A stretch of 64,000 bases of DNA. It comes from Vagococcus salmoninarum. Lineage in GTDB: Bacteria; Bacillota; Bacilli; Lactobacillales; Vagococcaceae. Numbering within the stretch: position 1 is the first letter of the stretch; each line of letters starts with the position of its first letter. The stretch lies in NCBI RefSeq assembly GCF_003987495.1, contig NZ_NGJU01000007.1:62001-126000 (forward strand), in the 5' to 3' direction. This document shows positions 17,066-26,576 of this stretch, one piece after another. The translations under genes were made by a program, and so were the position numbers. Below the pieces are notes generated by a model. That model did not search any database, was not told where the DNA came from, and saw only the letters and a program-made list of their open reading frames with translations.

Positions 17066-17896
17066 TTGATTACAATTAAGCAGAACCACTATCACGTTTT
17101 TGGCATGTTTAGTTTGTGGCTACTCCTGAGCCAACCAGTTTTAGCAGCCGACTTACCCACAACTGCCACACCGCGAGGACTAGTTAGTTTTACCGAAAGG
17201 GGAACAGGTGGCGATGGCTCGATTACAGTACCTGAAACGGCACCACCGATAATAGTTAAACCTGTGGACCCCCATCCTTCCATGCCAGCGGGACCATTGA
17301 TGATTTTAGATGCACCAACCTTTGATTTTGGAACTGTTGAGATTGCAAGTAAAAATATGTTGTATTCAGTAAAAACAGTGGCCTACAATCAAATCAATGA
17401 AGATGGCAGTCTGGCACCAGAAAAAAGTTATTATCCACCCTTTCTGCAAGTGGAAGATGTCCGAGGGAACACGGTGACACAAAGTTGGGCGTTGACCGTG
17501 GCAGCCACACCATTTACGAGTGGCAATCAAGAATTGATTGGTGCCGAGATTAGAATTCAGCGACCAAGTTTAGTTTTTAATAATTCGGTTGTTGATGAGC
17601 GTAACCCAGAAGGGATTATAACGACTGAATCAGGGTATAGCATTAACCCTAAGGCACAGTTGATTCTTTCAACTGACCCGGGGAAAGGTAATGCTCTGAC
17701 ATCTTTAGTGATGGATACGAACTATCTCGAAGGGAAAAAAAATGATGGCAGTTTGTATACAGAGACTGATAAAATTGAAGACGTTCAACTTTATGTACCA
17801 GTGACCGCTTATAAAGAAAAAGCTGAGATCTACCAGTCAACGATTACTTGGTCACTTTACAATACACCTGAAATAGTTGATGGCAGTCGTAAATAA
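17066..17896 (+). CDS. WxL-domain surface protein 6
   Basis: About 276 residues. Signal peptide core FSLWLLLSQPVLAAD ends near residue 28. After a Pro-rich linker (about 50-75) come GPLMILDAPTFDFGT near 76, TQSWALTVAATPF near 146 and the final YQSTITWSLYNTPE. The RGTN.GW core of its neighbours is changed to RGNTVTQSW. The start is uncertain: the TTG at 17066 is only one base from AGGAAGGAG, and in-frame ATT codons at 17069 and 17075 are the alternatives. There is no ATG before the signal peptide. Confidence 0.85.
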   Translation: MITIKQNHYHVFGMFSLWLLLSQPVLAADLPTTATPRGLVSFTERGTGGDGSITVPETAPPIIVKPVDPHPSMPAGPLMILDAPTFDFGTVEIASKNMLYSVKTVAYNQINEDGSLAPEKSYYPPFLQVEDVRGNTVTQSWALTVAATPFTSGNQELIGAEIRIQRPSLVFNNSVVDERNPEGIITTESGYSINPKAQLILSTDPGKGNALTSLVMDTNYLEGKKNDGSLYTETDKIEDVQLYVPVTAYKEKAEIYQSTITWSLYNTPEIVDGSRK

Positions 17897-17934
17897 TAAA
17901 ATGGTGAAGTTAAAGGAAAGGGTATCAAAAACTA

Positions 17935-19101
17935 ATGAAAAGAATGTTAAACTATCTAATTATCGGGGCTGTCCTAGTCTTATCTGGTAGTCTTGTCAGT
18001 CAGGAAAAGGCGTTAGCGGCAAATCCGTCAACGAACGTTTCGGTGACGACTAACCAGCCGAAAAATCAGATTGATAAAAATCAATCCTTTTTCGATGTAT
18101 TATTAGCCCCAGGAGAAACGCAAGAATTAGAAGTTGTTTTGAGAAATAATACGGAAAAAGAGTTGGTGATGTTAGCCTCAGTGAACACGGCAGTCACTAA
18201 TGATAATGGCGTGGTTGATTATAGCTGGAGCGTTCCAGAAGCTAAGGCATTAGCGACGGAAAATAATCAAGATCAAGCTAATCTGAAAATTGATGTTGAA
18301 AATATTGACTACGATAAGACGTTAAAGTTTCCACTGTCAAGGATTGCCAAAATTGCCCAAGAAATTAAAGTACCGGCGAACTCGGAAAAAGTTGCTAAAG
18401 TGACAGTTGACATGCCAAAAGAAGCAATTAAAGGGGTTATCGCTGGTGGTGTTTATTTAAGTCAAAAAGAAGATGAGAGCGAAAATGATGAAACAAATCA
18501 AGGTGTTCAAATTAAGAACAAGTTTGTTTATGTCGTTGGTATTCAATTACGCCAAAAAGCGGATATCTCAGACATCTTACCAGAATTAATCTTAGACCCT
18601 GCTAAAATTAGCCCGACTCAAGTCAACTACCGTAACTATTTAGGCGTAAACTTACAAAATAGCGAGCCAATTTACATTCGCGATTTAAAAGTTGATGCCC
18701 AAATAACGAAAAAAGGCCAGAAAGGGATTCTGTTTGAGGCGGCTGAAACTGGGTTGAAAATGGCCCCGAATTCTAATTTTAATTTTGGAATTAATTGGCA
18801 CAATCAAGAGTTTAAAGGTGGCAAGTACCAACTTCAGCTGAAGGCCCGTTCTGAAGATTATGATAAAGAATGGTCATGGAATGAAGAGTTTACGATTGAG
18901 TCAGAAACTGCGAAAAAATTAAACCAACGAGCAGTTGAACTAGAAAAAGATAGTAACCTTCTCTTGTATTTGATTATTTTAGCCTTGATTTTATTAATCA
19001 TCCTTTTAGTCATCGCTTACCTTGTGAAGCGTCATTTAGATAAAAAGAAGGAAATGGTAAAAGGGAATAAAAAACATCAAAATAAAAAGCCAAAATCTTA
19101 G
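17935..19101 (+). CDS. DUF916/DUF3324 membrane partner of WxL proteins
   Basis: 388 residues. Signal peptide to about 28 (KALAANPS), a DUF916 (WxL-protein peptidoglycan-binding) domain at about 35-155, and a DUF3324 (host-binding) domain at about 165-310. One membrane helix at about 341-363 and a Lys-rich cytoplasmic tail follow. This is the standard last gene of WxL clusters and is thought to tie WxL complexes to the membrane and wall. The stop codon TAG lies inside the loop of the terminator that ends the operon. Confidence 0.9.
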   Translation: MKRMLNYLIIGAVLVLSGSLVSQEKALAANPSTNVSVTTNQPKNQIDKNQSFFDVLLAPGETQELEVVLRNNTEKELVMLASVNTAVTNDNGVVDYSWSVPEAKALATENNQDQANLKIDVENIDYDKTLKFPLSRIAKIAQEIKVPANSEKVAKVTVDMPKEAIKGVIAGGVYLSQKEDESENDETNQGVQIKNKFVYVVGIQLRQKADISDILPELILDPAKISPTQVNYRNYLGVNLQNSEPIYIRDLKVDAQITKKGQKGILFEAAETGLKMAPNSNFNFGINWHNQEFKGGKYQLQLKARSEDYDKEWSWNEEFTIESETAKKLNQRAVELEKDSNLLLYLIILALILLIILLVIAYLVKRHLDKKKEMVKGNKKHQNKKPKS

Positions 19102-19117
19102 GATTTTGGTTTTTTAT
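19089..19117 (+). terminator. Terminator of the WxL operon
   Basis: CCAAAATC and GATTTTGG form an 8-bp stem around TTAG, followed by seven T. The loop includes the stop codon of the last gene. Confidence 0.85.
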
Positions 19118-19134
19118 TTATTAGGAAAGAGCCG

Positions 19135-19527
19135 TTACCAATTATTAGGATTGGTTCGGTCAGCCTGCTTCCCTGCTAGAACCTCCTCGTAATACCGTTG
19201 TTTACTTGCTAAAAAATCAGCACATTCTTGAACTTCAGCTAATTTTTCAGCAATAATTTCTTTTTGCTTTAAAATGATGTCGTAACGGTCGAGAGTTGTT
19301 CCTTCCCCATATAAACATAAGGCAACATATTTTTGAAGAAGTTTAATACTCATGCCGCTGCGTTTTAAATTTTTAATACCTTGCAACCAGTTGAGGGCTT
19401 GTTCGCTGAAGAGTCGATTGTTATGTTCATCCCGTTCGACTGGGGGAACAAGGCCGATATCAGTGTAATAACGGATAGTATGGTAACTTAAATCGAGTTT
19501 TTGTGAGACTTCTTTAATTGTATACAT
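19135..19527 (-). CDS. MerR-family regulator
   Basis: 130 residues: winged helix-turn-helix MYTIKEVSQKLDLSYHTIRYY at 1-21 and the wing to about 70, then a dimerisation coiled coil of about 80-120. There is no Cys cluster for metal binding. It fits the AdhR-type branch of MerR regulators that control aldehyde or carbonyl stress genes. It is divergent from an aldo/keto reductase, and a perfect operator sits between them, so that gene is the likely target. Confidence 0.9.
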   Translation of the reverse strand: MYTIKEVSQKLDLSYHTIRYYTDIGLVPPVERDEHNNRLFSEQALNWLQGIKNLKRSGMSIKLLQKYVALCLYGEGTTLDRYDIILKQKEIIAEKLAEVQECADFLASKQRYYEEVLAGKQADRTNPNNW

Positions 19528-19547
19528 GAGACACCTCCACTTTACGC

Positions 19548-19578
19548 TTGCCCTCGAGTTACTCGAGGGTCTTATACT
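19548..19578 (+). promoter_or_regulatory. MerR-type promoter with 19-bp spacer and palindromic operator
   Basis: TTGCCC at 19548-19553 and TATACT at 19573-19578 are separated by exactly 19 bases, the overlong spacer typical of MerR-activated promoters. The palindrome CCCTCGAGTTACTCGAGGG (19551-19569) lies within it. It faces the aldo/keto reductase. Confidence 0.9.
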
Positions 19579-19586
19579 AAGAATAG

Positions 19587-20486
<900 letters not shown>

Positions 20487-20522
20487 AGGGGAGTATTACT
20501 AAAGGAGTTTAATAGACAAATA

Positions 20523-20564
20523 AAAAAGGATTAACAGTGAGGAGGTTGACTGTTAATCCTTTTT
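20523..20564. terminator. Bidirectional terminator between reductase and symporter genes
   Basis: AAAAAGGATTAACAGT and ACTGTTAATCCTTTTT form a 16-bp stem with a 10-base loop between two convergent genes. Confidence 0.88.
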
Positions 20565-20574
20565 ATTGTGGACA

Positions 20575-21792
20575 TCAAGACAAAATTTCTCGATTAATGC
20601 CATTTTCATCTTTGGCAATTAATAAGGCAATGGTAGTATCACCGGCAACGTTTGAAAGGGTGCGGAACATTCCAGAAAACCAGTCGATACCTGCTAAAAG
20701 GGCAATTCCTTCAACGGGGATCCCCATACTAGGAACAACAATCGCCAAAGCAACAAGACCGCCACCAGGCACAACGACAGTCCCTAAAGTTGCCAAGGTA
20801 GCCAATAAGACAATATTAGAAATTGCATAAATATCTGTTGGTAACCCATAGACTTGGCTTAAAGTGATGCAAGCAACGGCTAAAAAAGTAGCTAGTCCAT
20901 TACTATTTAAGGCAAGACCTAAAGGTAAGACTAATTTAGTGATTTTTTTTGAAATACCTAATTGAGATTCAGCATCAGCCATAGCTACAGGTAAAGTGAT
21001 GGCTGAGCTAGTCGTTGTAAAGGCGACTAATAACATTTGTTTCATTCGTTTAGCTATTAAAAATGGAGAAATTTTAGTATACATACCGACAAAAATGAAC
21101 CAAACGATTAAAAAGGCCAGTGTGGCAATGCCAAAGGTTAACAGGAATTTTCCTAGGGGCAGAATAACTTTAAAGCCAATTGTACCAGTTACCCAAGCAA
21201 TCAAGGCAAAAACCCCAAATGGCGCCAGCCCCATAATTAAAGTAACCATTTTGATGATAATTTTATTAAACTCTTTAACCCCAGTTAAAAAACTGGAAGA
21301 ACCCTTTTCTTTATTAATAATACTGACAGCAATACCAAAAATAGCGGCAAAAATAATAACTTGAATCATGTTAGCTTCAGCCATCGATTTAAGGATATTT
21401 GTAGGAAAAAAATCAATTATAAGTTCAGAGATGGTCATGCTAGGAGCGGGTGTGATTTGACTCGTCGTTTCAGCTAAAGACAAACCTTTCCCAGGTTGCA
21501 AAAGTAGTGCAAAGATAATCCCAAAGGCAGAAGCTAACAAGGTTGAAAACATGAACCAAGCAAGGGTTTTTAAACCTAACTTGCCTAAATCTTTTGGAGT
21601 GAGGCTACCAACGGCTTCAATTACTGCTCCCATTACTAATAAGACAACAGACATTTGAATCAATCTTAAAAAAATATCGCCAATGGTTTTAATCGGGGCG
21701 ATGCTTTCCCCAAAATAAAGACCGACAATCATTCCGATAACTAACATAATCATAATTTGATTAGTTGTCCCTAGGCGTTTCCAACGTACCAT
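20575..21792 (-). CDS. Dicarboxylate/amino acid:cation symporter (SDF family)
   Basis: 405 residues, many hydrophobic helices. Family signs are the serine-rich hairpin TTTSSAITLPVAMAD near 263-277, the LPLGLALNSNGLATFLAV segment, and VVPGGGLVALAIV near the end. It should import glutamate, aspartate, a C4-dicarboxylate or a similar compound with Na+ or H+. In place of the usual NMDG found in many family members the motif reads ALNSNG, so substrate specificity may differ. It stands alone on the minus strand. Confidence 0.88.
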   Translation of the reverse strand: MVRWKRLGTTNQIMIMLVIGMIVGLYFGESIAPIKTIGDIFLRLIQMSVVLLVMGAVIEAVGSLTPKDLGKLGLKTLAWFMFSTLLASAFGIIFALLLQPGKGLSLAETTSQITPAPSMTISELIIDFFPTNILKSMAEANMIQVIIFAAIFGIAVSIINKEKGSSSFLTGVKEFNKIIIKMVTLIMGLAPFGVFALIAWVTGTIGFKVILPLGKFLLTFGIATLAFLIVWFIFVGMYTKISPFLIAKRMKQMLLVAFTTTSSAITLPVAMADAESQLGISKKITKLVLPLGLALNSNGLATFLAVACITLSQVYGLPTDIYAISNIVLLATLATLGTVVVPGGGLVALAIVVPSMGIPVEGIALLAGIDWFSGMFRTLSNVAGDTTIALLIAKDENGINREILS

Positions 21793-21862
21793 TTAAAACA
21801 TCCTTTCTAGTAAGCTTTGTCAATTTGCTAATCAGTAAATATAGGCTTAAAATAACAATAAC

Positions 21863-21894
21863 ATAAAGCGCTTTCAATTAGATATAATTGAAAG
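21863..21894. promoter_or_regulatory. cre-like site and overlapping inverted repeat
   Basis: ATAAAGCGCTTTCA (21863-21876) matches the ideal palindromic catabolite element TGAAAGCGCTTTCA at 12 of 14 positions. It runs into CTTTCAATTA-GATA-TAATTGAAAG, a perfect 10-bp inverted repeat (21871-21894). It lies between the divergent symporter and the allantoate operon and could serve either. Confidence 0.55.
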
Positions 21895-21972
21895 TGACAA
21901 AGCGTTTAAAAAAATTGTTCAATTTAACTAAAAAAACCAAAAAAAAATTTAAAATAAGCGGTTTTTAGCACA

Positions 21973-22057
21973 AAGAGTCCCAGGAGAGTGGGGTCAACCA
22001 AAGGAATTGTCTGTGAAACGCCTTTTGGGCACAATGGCCAAATGAGAGGGGCTTTTT
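21973..22057 (+). promoter_or_regulatory. Candidate attenuator leader of the allantoate operon
   Basis: Three short helices can form: CCCA/TGGG (21979-21982 with 21989-21992), CCAAAGG (21998-22004) with CCTTTTGG (22021-22028), and GCCTTTT (22020-22026) with GAGGGGC (22046-22052) including G-U pairs. The last is followed by TTTTT, like an intrinsic terminator. The second and third helices share bases and exclude each other, as in a switch. I do not recognise a known riboswitch class. About 100 bases later allC begins. Confidence 0.45.
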
Positions 22058-22154
22058 AGTGTTATTAACTAATGAACTAGAAATAGAAAAGGCTTACAAT
22101 TTAAGGGTAGTAATGATTAGTTGCGAAGAAAAAGTTAAAAAGGAGTGAAAAAGC

Positions 22155-23387
22155 ATGGCAGAGTTAAAGACAGTCGTTGCAGAGGAAGTCAAATGGTTAT
22201 CGGGAATTGGCGCTGATCCAACTGGTGGGACAACCCGTTTGCTTTACGATCAACAGTGGCGAGAGGCCCAAAAAGGTTTAGTCGAAAAGTTTCAAAAGAT
22301 TGGTTTAACTACAAGCTTCGATGCTGTTGGTAATTTGTTCGGTAAGGTTTCTGGGACTGAGTATCCCGATGAAACAATTATGACAGGTTCTCATGTTGAT
22401 ACAGTTGTTAATGGTGGAGCTTTAGATGGCCAATATGGGATTGTTGCAGCTTACATAGCGATTGAGCATTTGTTAAAAAACTATGGTCAACCAAAGCGGA
22501 ATTTAGAAATTGTCTCAATGGCAGAAGAAGAAGGAAGTCGCTTTCCTTATGCTTTTTGGGGCAGTAAGAATATCTGGAGAATAGCGAATAAAGCAGAAGT
22601 GATTGAGGCCCAAGATAATCAAGGGATTAAGTTTGTTGATGCCATGCATGAAGCAGGCTTTGATTTCCCAAAGGAAGAGGAACAGTTACGTCAAGACATC
22701 AAAGCTTTCGTTGAAATCCATATAGAACAAGGTTCGGTTCTTGAAAAAACAGGCAAACAAGTTGGGGTCGTCACAAGTATTGTCGGGCAAAAACGTTACA
22801 ACATCACATTAACGGGTGAATCCAATCATGCTGGGACAACGCCGATGGGGTATCGCAAAGATACTGTTTACGGCATGAGCAAGATGATTAATGAAGCAAT
22901 AGAAAAAAGTTTAGCTTTTGGTGATCTATTAGTCTTAACTTTTGGTCACGTCTCAGTTCAACCGAACACCGTCAACGTTGTGCCAGGGAAAACCGTCTTT
23001 ACTATGGATTGCCGTCATACTGACCAAGCCGAATTGATTAGTTTTACAGCAGAAATTGAAGCTGATATGCAAGCAACGGCAGCTGCATTAGGTCTCACAA
23101 TTGAAATTGAGAACTGGATGAATGAAGCGCCAACGCCAATGTCAAAGGAAATTGTCACAGTCTTAGAAGCAGCCTGTCAGGAAGCTAACTTAAATTTCCA
23201 ACTTATGCATAGTGGGGCAGGTCACGATTCTCAAATTTTTGCTAATTATGTTCCAACAGCAATGTTATTTGTCCCAAGTATTGGTGGAATCAGTCATAAC
23301 CCAGAGGAAGCAACCAAGCTTGAAGATTTAGTTGAAGGTGTGAAAGCCTTAAGTGCCTCATTGTATAAATTAGCCTATGAAGCTTAG
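22155..23387 (+). CDS. allC: Allantoate amidohydrolase
   Basis: 410-residue M20-family metal hydrolase. It removes ammonia and CO2 from allantoate, giving ureidoglycine. Metal-site segments are TGSHVDTVVNGGALDGQYG (about 77-95), MAEEEGSRFPYAFWGS near 122-137 and EIHIEQGSVLE near 190. GESNHAGTTPM near 223-233 belongs to the lid domain and HSGAGHDSQIF with IGGISHNPEE near the end complete the site. N-carbamoyl amino acid hydrolases share these motifs, but the following allE and allD point to allantoate. First gene of the operon; AAGGAGTGAAAAAGC precedes the ATG. Confidence 0.9.
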   Translation: MAELKTVVAEEVKWLSGIGADPTGGTTRLLYDQQWREAQKGLVEKFQKIGLTTSFDAVGNLFGKVSGTEYPDETIMTGSHVDTVVNGGALDGQYGIVAAYIAIEHLLKNYGQPKRNLEIVSMAEEEGSRFPYAFWGSKNIWRIANKAEVIEAQDNQGIKFVDAMHEAGFDFPKEEEQLRQDIKAFVEIHIEQGSVLEKTGKQVGVVTSIVGQKRYNITLTGESNHAGTTPMGYRKDTVYGMSKMINEAIEKSLAFGDLLVLTFGHVSVQPNTVNVVPGKTVFTMDCRHTDQAELISFTAEIEADMQATAAALGLTIEIENWMNEAPTPMSKEIVTVLEAACQEANLNFQLMHSGAGHDSQIFANYVPTAMLFVPSIGGISHNPEEATKLEDLVEGVKALSASLYKLAYEA

Positions 23388-23402
23388 AGAAGGAGCGAAA
23401 TA

Positions 23403-24650
23403 ATGGAAAATAGCAGCGTAGCACCACAAGAAAAAGGTTTACAGTACTGGCAAAAAGTAATCATTATGTTATGTCTCGGGTGGGTGACGATTTGGATTTA
23501 TCGGTCGGCGCTTACGCCTTTATTTCCGGAAATTCAAGCAACGATTGGTAATTACACGAATACTCAAATGGGCTTGATTTCAAGTTGTTACTTCTTCGGA
23601 TATACTGGCATGCAAATTCCCGCTGGCATCTTAGTTGATAAATTAGGCAAAAAAACAGTGTTGATTCCAGGCTTTCTCTTATTTGCTGCCTCAGCCTTCT
23701 TTATCTCAACTGCTGCTTCAATCACAACGATTTACATTGGGAGTGTATTAGCAGGAATTGGCTGTGGCTCTTACTATGGGGCTGCCTATTCACTGTCTTC
23801 AGAAAGTATTCCAACGGAACGTCGAGCATTGTCTACAGCAATTATTAATAGTGGTTCTGCTGTTGGAATGGGCTTCGGTTTGATTGGTTCTAGTTTAATC
23901 GTTAAACAGCTAGGAATGCCTTGGCAAACGATGATGTATATTTGTGTCGTCGCAATTTTAGCGATGGTGGCAGTTTTTGCACTTGTGATTAAACCAGGTT
24001 ACGTTGCACCAGCTTCAACGACACATGAGAAAGTTGAAACAACGTCACAGCCTCAAGGCAAAGTCAGTGTTAAGCAATTATTCAGTTTGAAAATGATTAC
24101 TGCTTATCTTTTATATTTTGGAACGTGTTACGGCTATTACATGGTAGTTACTTGGTTGCCGTCCTTCTTACAAGAGGAACGTGGGTTTCAAGGGTTGGCG
24201 ATTGGTTTTTCTTCAGCCTTAGTCGCGTTTGCAGCCATTCCAGGTGCCTTATTCTTTAGTCGCTTATCAGATAAAAACCGGGATAAAAAAATTAGTTTTA
24301 TTTTTCTTTTGGAAATTGCGGCGGCTTTAATGCTCTTACTGACAGTCTTAGCCCCTTCTTCAGGGATCTTATTAGTTGCCTTGATTTTATATGGCTTACT
24401 AGGGAAATTAGCCGTTGAACCAATTATTATTTCATATATTGCAGATAGTGCATCAAAAGAAAGTTATGGAACAACTTTTGGCGTCTTTAACTTTTTCGGA
24501 ATGAGTTCTTCGGTTATCGCGCCAGCCTTAACAGGTTTTATTTCCGATAATACGGGCTCCAAGATTATGGGCTTTTATATTTCAGCAGTTATTTTAGTTA
24601 TCACGACTATTCTATTTGTAATAACTAATCGTAAAAAACTAGCAATTTAA
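23403..24650 (+). CDS. MFS transporter, probable ureide uptake
   Basis: 415 residues, 12 predicted helices, with MFS signatures such as GILVDKLGKKTVLIPG (loop 2-3, about 75-90) and RLSDKNRDKK in the loop between helices 8 and 9. It sits 15 bases after allC and before allE, so import of allantoate (or another ureide) is the natural inference. Enteric bacteria use an unrelated NCS1 permease for allantoin. Confidence 0.85.
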   Translation: MENSSVAPQEKGLQYWQKVIIMLCLGWVTIWIYRSALTPLFPEIQATIGNYTNTQMGLISSCYFFGYTGMQIPAGILVDKLGKKTVLIPGFLLFAASAFFISTAASITTIYIGSVLAGIGCGSYYGAAYSLSSESIPTERRALSTAIINSGSAVGMGFGLIGSSLIVKQLGMPWQTMMYICVVAILAMVAVFALVIKPGYVAPASTTHEKVETTSQPQGKVSVKQLFSLKMITAYLLYFGTCYGYYMVVTWLPSFLQEERGFQGLAIGFSSALVAFAAIPGALFFSRLSDKNRDKKISFIFLLEIAAALMLLLTVLAPSSGILLVALILYGLLGKLAVEPIIISYIADSASKESYGTTFGVFNFFGMSSSVIAPALTGFISDNTGSKIMGFYISAVILVITTILFVITNRKKLAI

Positions 24651-24675
24651 ATCAGATGTGAAAGAGGGATTAACA

Positions 24676-25461
24676 ATGGGCTATAAAACAAATGAACTAG
24701 GTTACCCAAAAGATATTTTAGCTTCAAGAGCAGTGATTGAAAGAGGCAATTTTGCCGTGATTCCTCCCCAAGGCTTAGTTAAAAACACATTACCTAATTT
24801 TGAAAACTGTGAAATGACAATTATGGCAACACCAAAATTAGGAGCGACATTCGTAGATTACTTATGTCGAGTCTTACCAGGTGGCGGCAATCAAAAGGGG
24901 TTTGGCGGTGAGGGGATTGAAACGTTTATTTATGTCTTAACTGGTGAGTTAACCGTCACAGTTGGCGAAGAACAGTTTGAATTAACTGAAGGGGGTTACG
25001 TTTATTGCCCCCCAACAGAAAGCTTGATTTTTGAAAATAAATCAAAGGAAGAGACAGAAACCTTTTTATATAAGAAGAAATATCAAGCAGTCACTGGTTA
25101 TCAACCTTATACAGTTGTAGGTAATTCAGCTGATGTTCAAGGCGAAGCGTATGAAGGGATGACGGATGTAGCCTTTAAAAATTTATTGCCAACGGATTTG
25201 AATTTTGATATGAACTTTCACATCTTAAGCTTCGCCACAGGTGGTTCTCACGGCTACATTGAAACTCATTATCAAGAACATGGTGCCTTGCTGTTAAGCG
25301 GGGAAGGTATGTATAACTTAGATAATCATTGGCTACCAGTTAAAGCAGGCGACTATATTTTCATGGGGGCTTATAATTTGCAAGCCTGTTATTCAGTTGG
25401 TCGCAATGCCCCTTTAAGTTACCTTTATTCAAAAGATTGTAATCGAGATGTCGAATTATAG
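24676..25461 (+). CDS. allE: (S)-ureidoglycine aminohydrolase
   Basis: 261 residues from the ATG at 24676, equal to the length I recall for E. coli AllE and starting the same way (MGYKTNELGY). A GTG 18 bases upstream is less likely. Two cupin domains: the first with GGGNQKGFGGEGIETFIYVL near 75-94, the second with GGSHGYIETHYQEHGALLLSG near 192-212, which carries the metal ligands. It ends YSKDCNRDVEL. Converts ureidoglycine to ureidoglycolate and ammonia. Clear match. Confidence 0.95.
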   Translation: MGYKTNELGYPKDILASRAVIERGNFAVIPPQGLVKNTLPNFENCEMTIMATPKLGATFVDYLCRVLPGGGNQKGFGGEGIETFIYVLTGELTVTVGEEQFELTEGGYVYCPPTESLIFENKSKEETETFLYKKKYQAVTGYQPYTVVGNSADVQGEAYEGMTDVAFKNLLPTDLNFDMNFHILSFATGGSHGYIETHYQEHGALLLSGEGMYNLDNHWLPVKAGDYIFMGAYNLQACYSVGRNAPLSYLYSKDCNRDVEL

Positions 25462-25481
25462 TAGTTGGAAAGGAAGCCATT

Positions 25482-26549
25482 ATGTCAGAAGAATTAGTTT
25501 ATTTAAAAACCGCTGAATTAGAAGGGCTCATTCAAAAAAAACTCGAAAAAGCAGGACTAGACTCTGAACAAGCCACCGAGGTAGCTCGTCACTTGACCTA
25601 TGCTGATTTAAGAGGGGTCCACTCTCACGGAGCAGTGCGAGTGGAGTATTATGCGGAAAGAATCGCTAAAGGTGGTACGACGATTAAACCAGCCTTTCGT
25701 TTTGAACAGACAGGTCCGAGTACTGGCATTTTTCATGCCGATAATGGGATTGGTCATGTGGCTTGTCGAGAAGCCTTAGAACATAGTATCAAGTTAGCGA
25801 AAGAGTCAGGTGTTGCTGTCGTTGGTGTTTCTAAAATGGGTCACAGTGGGATGTTATCATACTACGTTGATTTAGCTGCCCAAGCTGACTTAGTCGCTTT
25901 GACGGTCTGTCAATCTGATCCGATGGCGGTGCCTTTTGGTGGGACAGAACCGTATTTTGGAACTAACCCAATTGCTTTTAGTGCACCAACAACAAGTGAC
26001 CGTCCAATTATTTTTGATATGGCCACAACGGTTCAAGCTTGGGGGAAAATTTTAGATGCTCGCAGTAAAAATCAAGAAATTCCTGAGACCTGGGCAGTAG
26101 ATAGCCAAGGGCAACCAACAACAGACGCCAACCAAGTCCAAGGGTTATTACCGATTGCTGGTCCAAAAGGCTACGGCTTGATGATGATGGTTGATATATT
26201 ATCAGGCTCATTATTAGGATTGCCCTTCGGTAAACATGTTAGTTCAATGTATGCAGACTTATCAACGGGCCGTAATCTAGGCCAACTATTTATTTTAATC
26301 AACCCGGAACACTTTACTAATATTGAAACTTTTAAAAGTAATTTAACTACAATGATTGCTGAATTACATGAAAATCAACCTGCCCTAGGTGTTCAGCAAG
26401 TTTACTATCCAGGAGAATTGTCAGAAATCAGGTTTCAAAAACATCAGGCAGAAGGGATTCCCATAGTCAAAGAAATTTATGACTACTTAAAAAGTAATGA
26501 TATTCATTACAATCGGTACGACCATAGTGATGCCTTCGCCGAGAAGTGA
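25482..26549 (+). CDS. allD: Ureidoglycolate dehydrogenase
   Basis: 355 residues of the MDH/LDH2 NAD-dependent oxidoreductase family. Typical segments are ADLRGVHSHGAVRV near 42-55, VGVSKMGHSGMLSYY near 117-131, PFGGTEPYFGTNPIAFSAPT near 148-168 and GPKGYGLMMMVDILSG near 227. It oxidises ureidoglycolate to oxalurate. Other family members act on malate or sulfolactate, but the surrounding all genes decide the call. Preceded by AAAGGAAG. Confidence 0.93.
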   Translation: MSEELVYLKTAELEGLIQKKLEKAGLDSEQATEVARHLTYADLRGVHSHGAVRVEYYAERIAKGGTTIKPAFRFEQTGPSTGIFHADNGIGHVACREALEHSIKLAKESGVAVVGVSKMGHSGMLSYYVDLAAQADLVALTVCQSDPMAVPFGGTEPYFGTNPIAFSAPTTSDRPIIFDMATTVQAWGKILDARSKNQEIPETWAVDSQGQPTTDANQVQGLLPIAGPKGYGLMMMVDILSGSLLGLPFGKHVSSMYADLSTGRNLGQLFILINPEHFTNIETFKSNLTTMIAELHENQPALGVQQVYYPGELSEIRFQKHQAEGIPIVKEIYDYLKSNDIHYNRYDHSDAFAEK

Positions 26550-26576
26550 TGTTAAGGAATGAGAGGAAGAGAAAAT

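Noticed and set aside
20537-20830. Plus-strand open frame over the end of the symporter gene
   Set aside because: It begins inside the bidirectional terminator and overlaps a clear SDF-family gene on the other strand.
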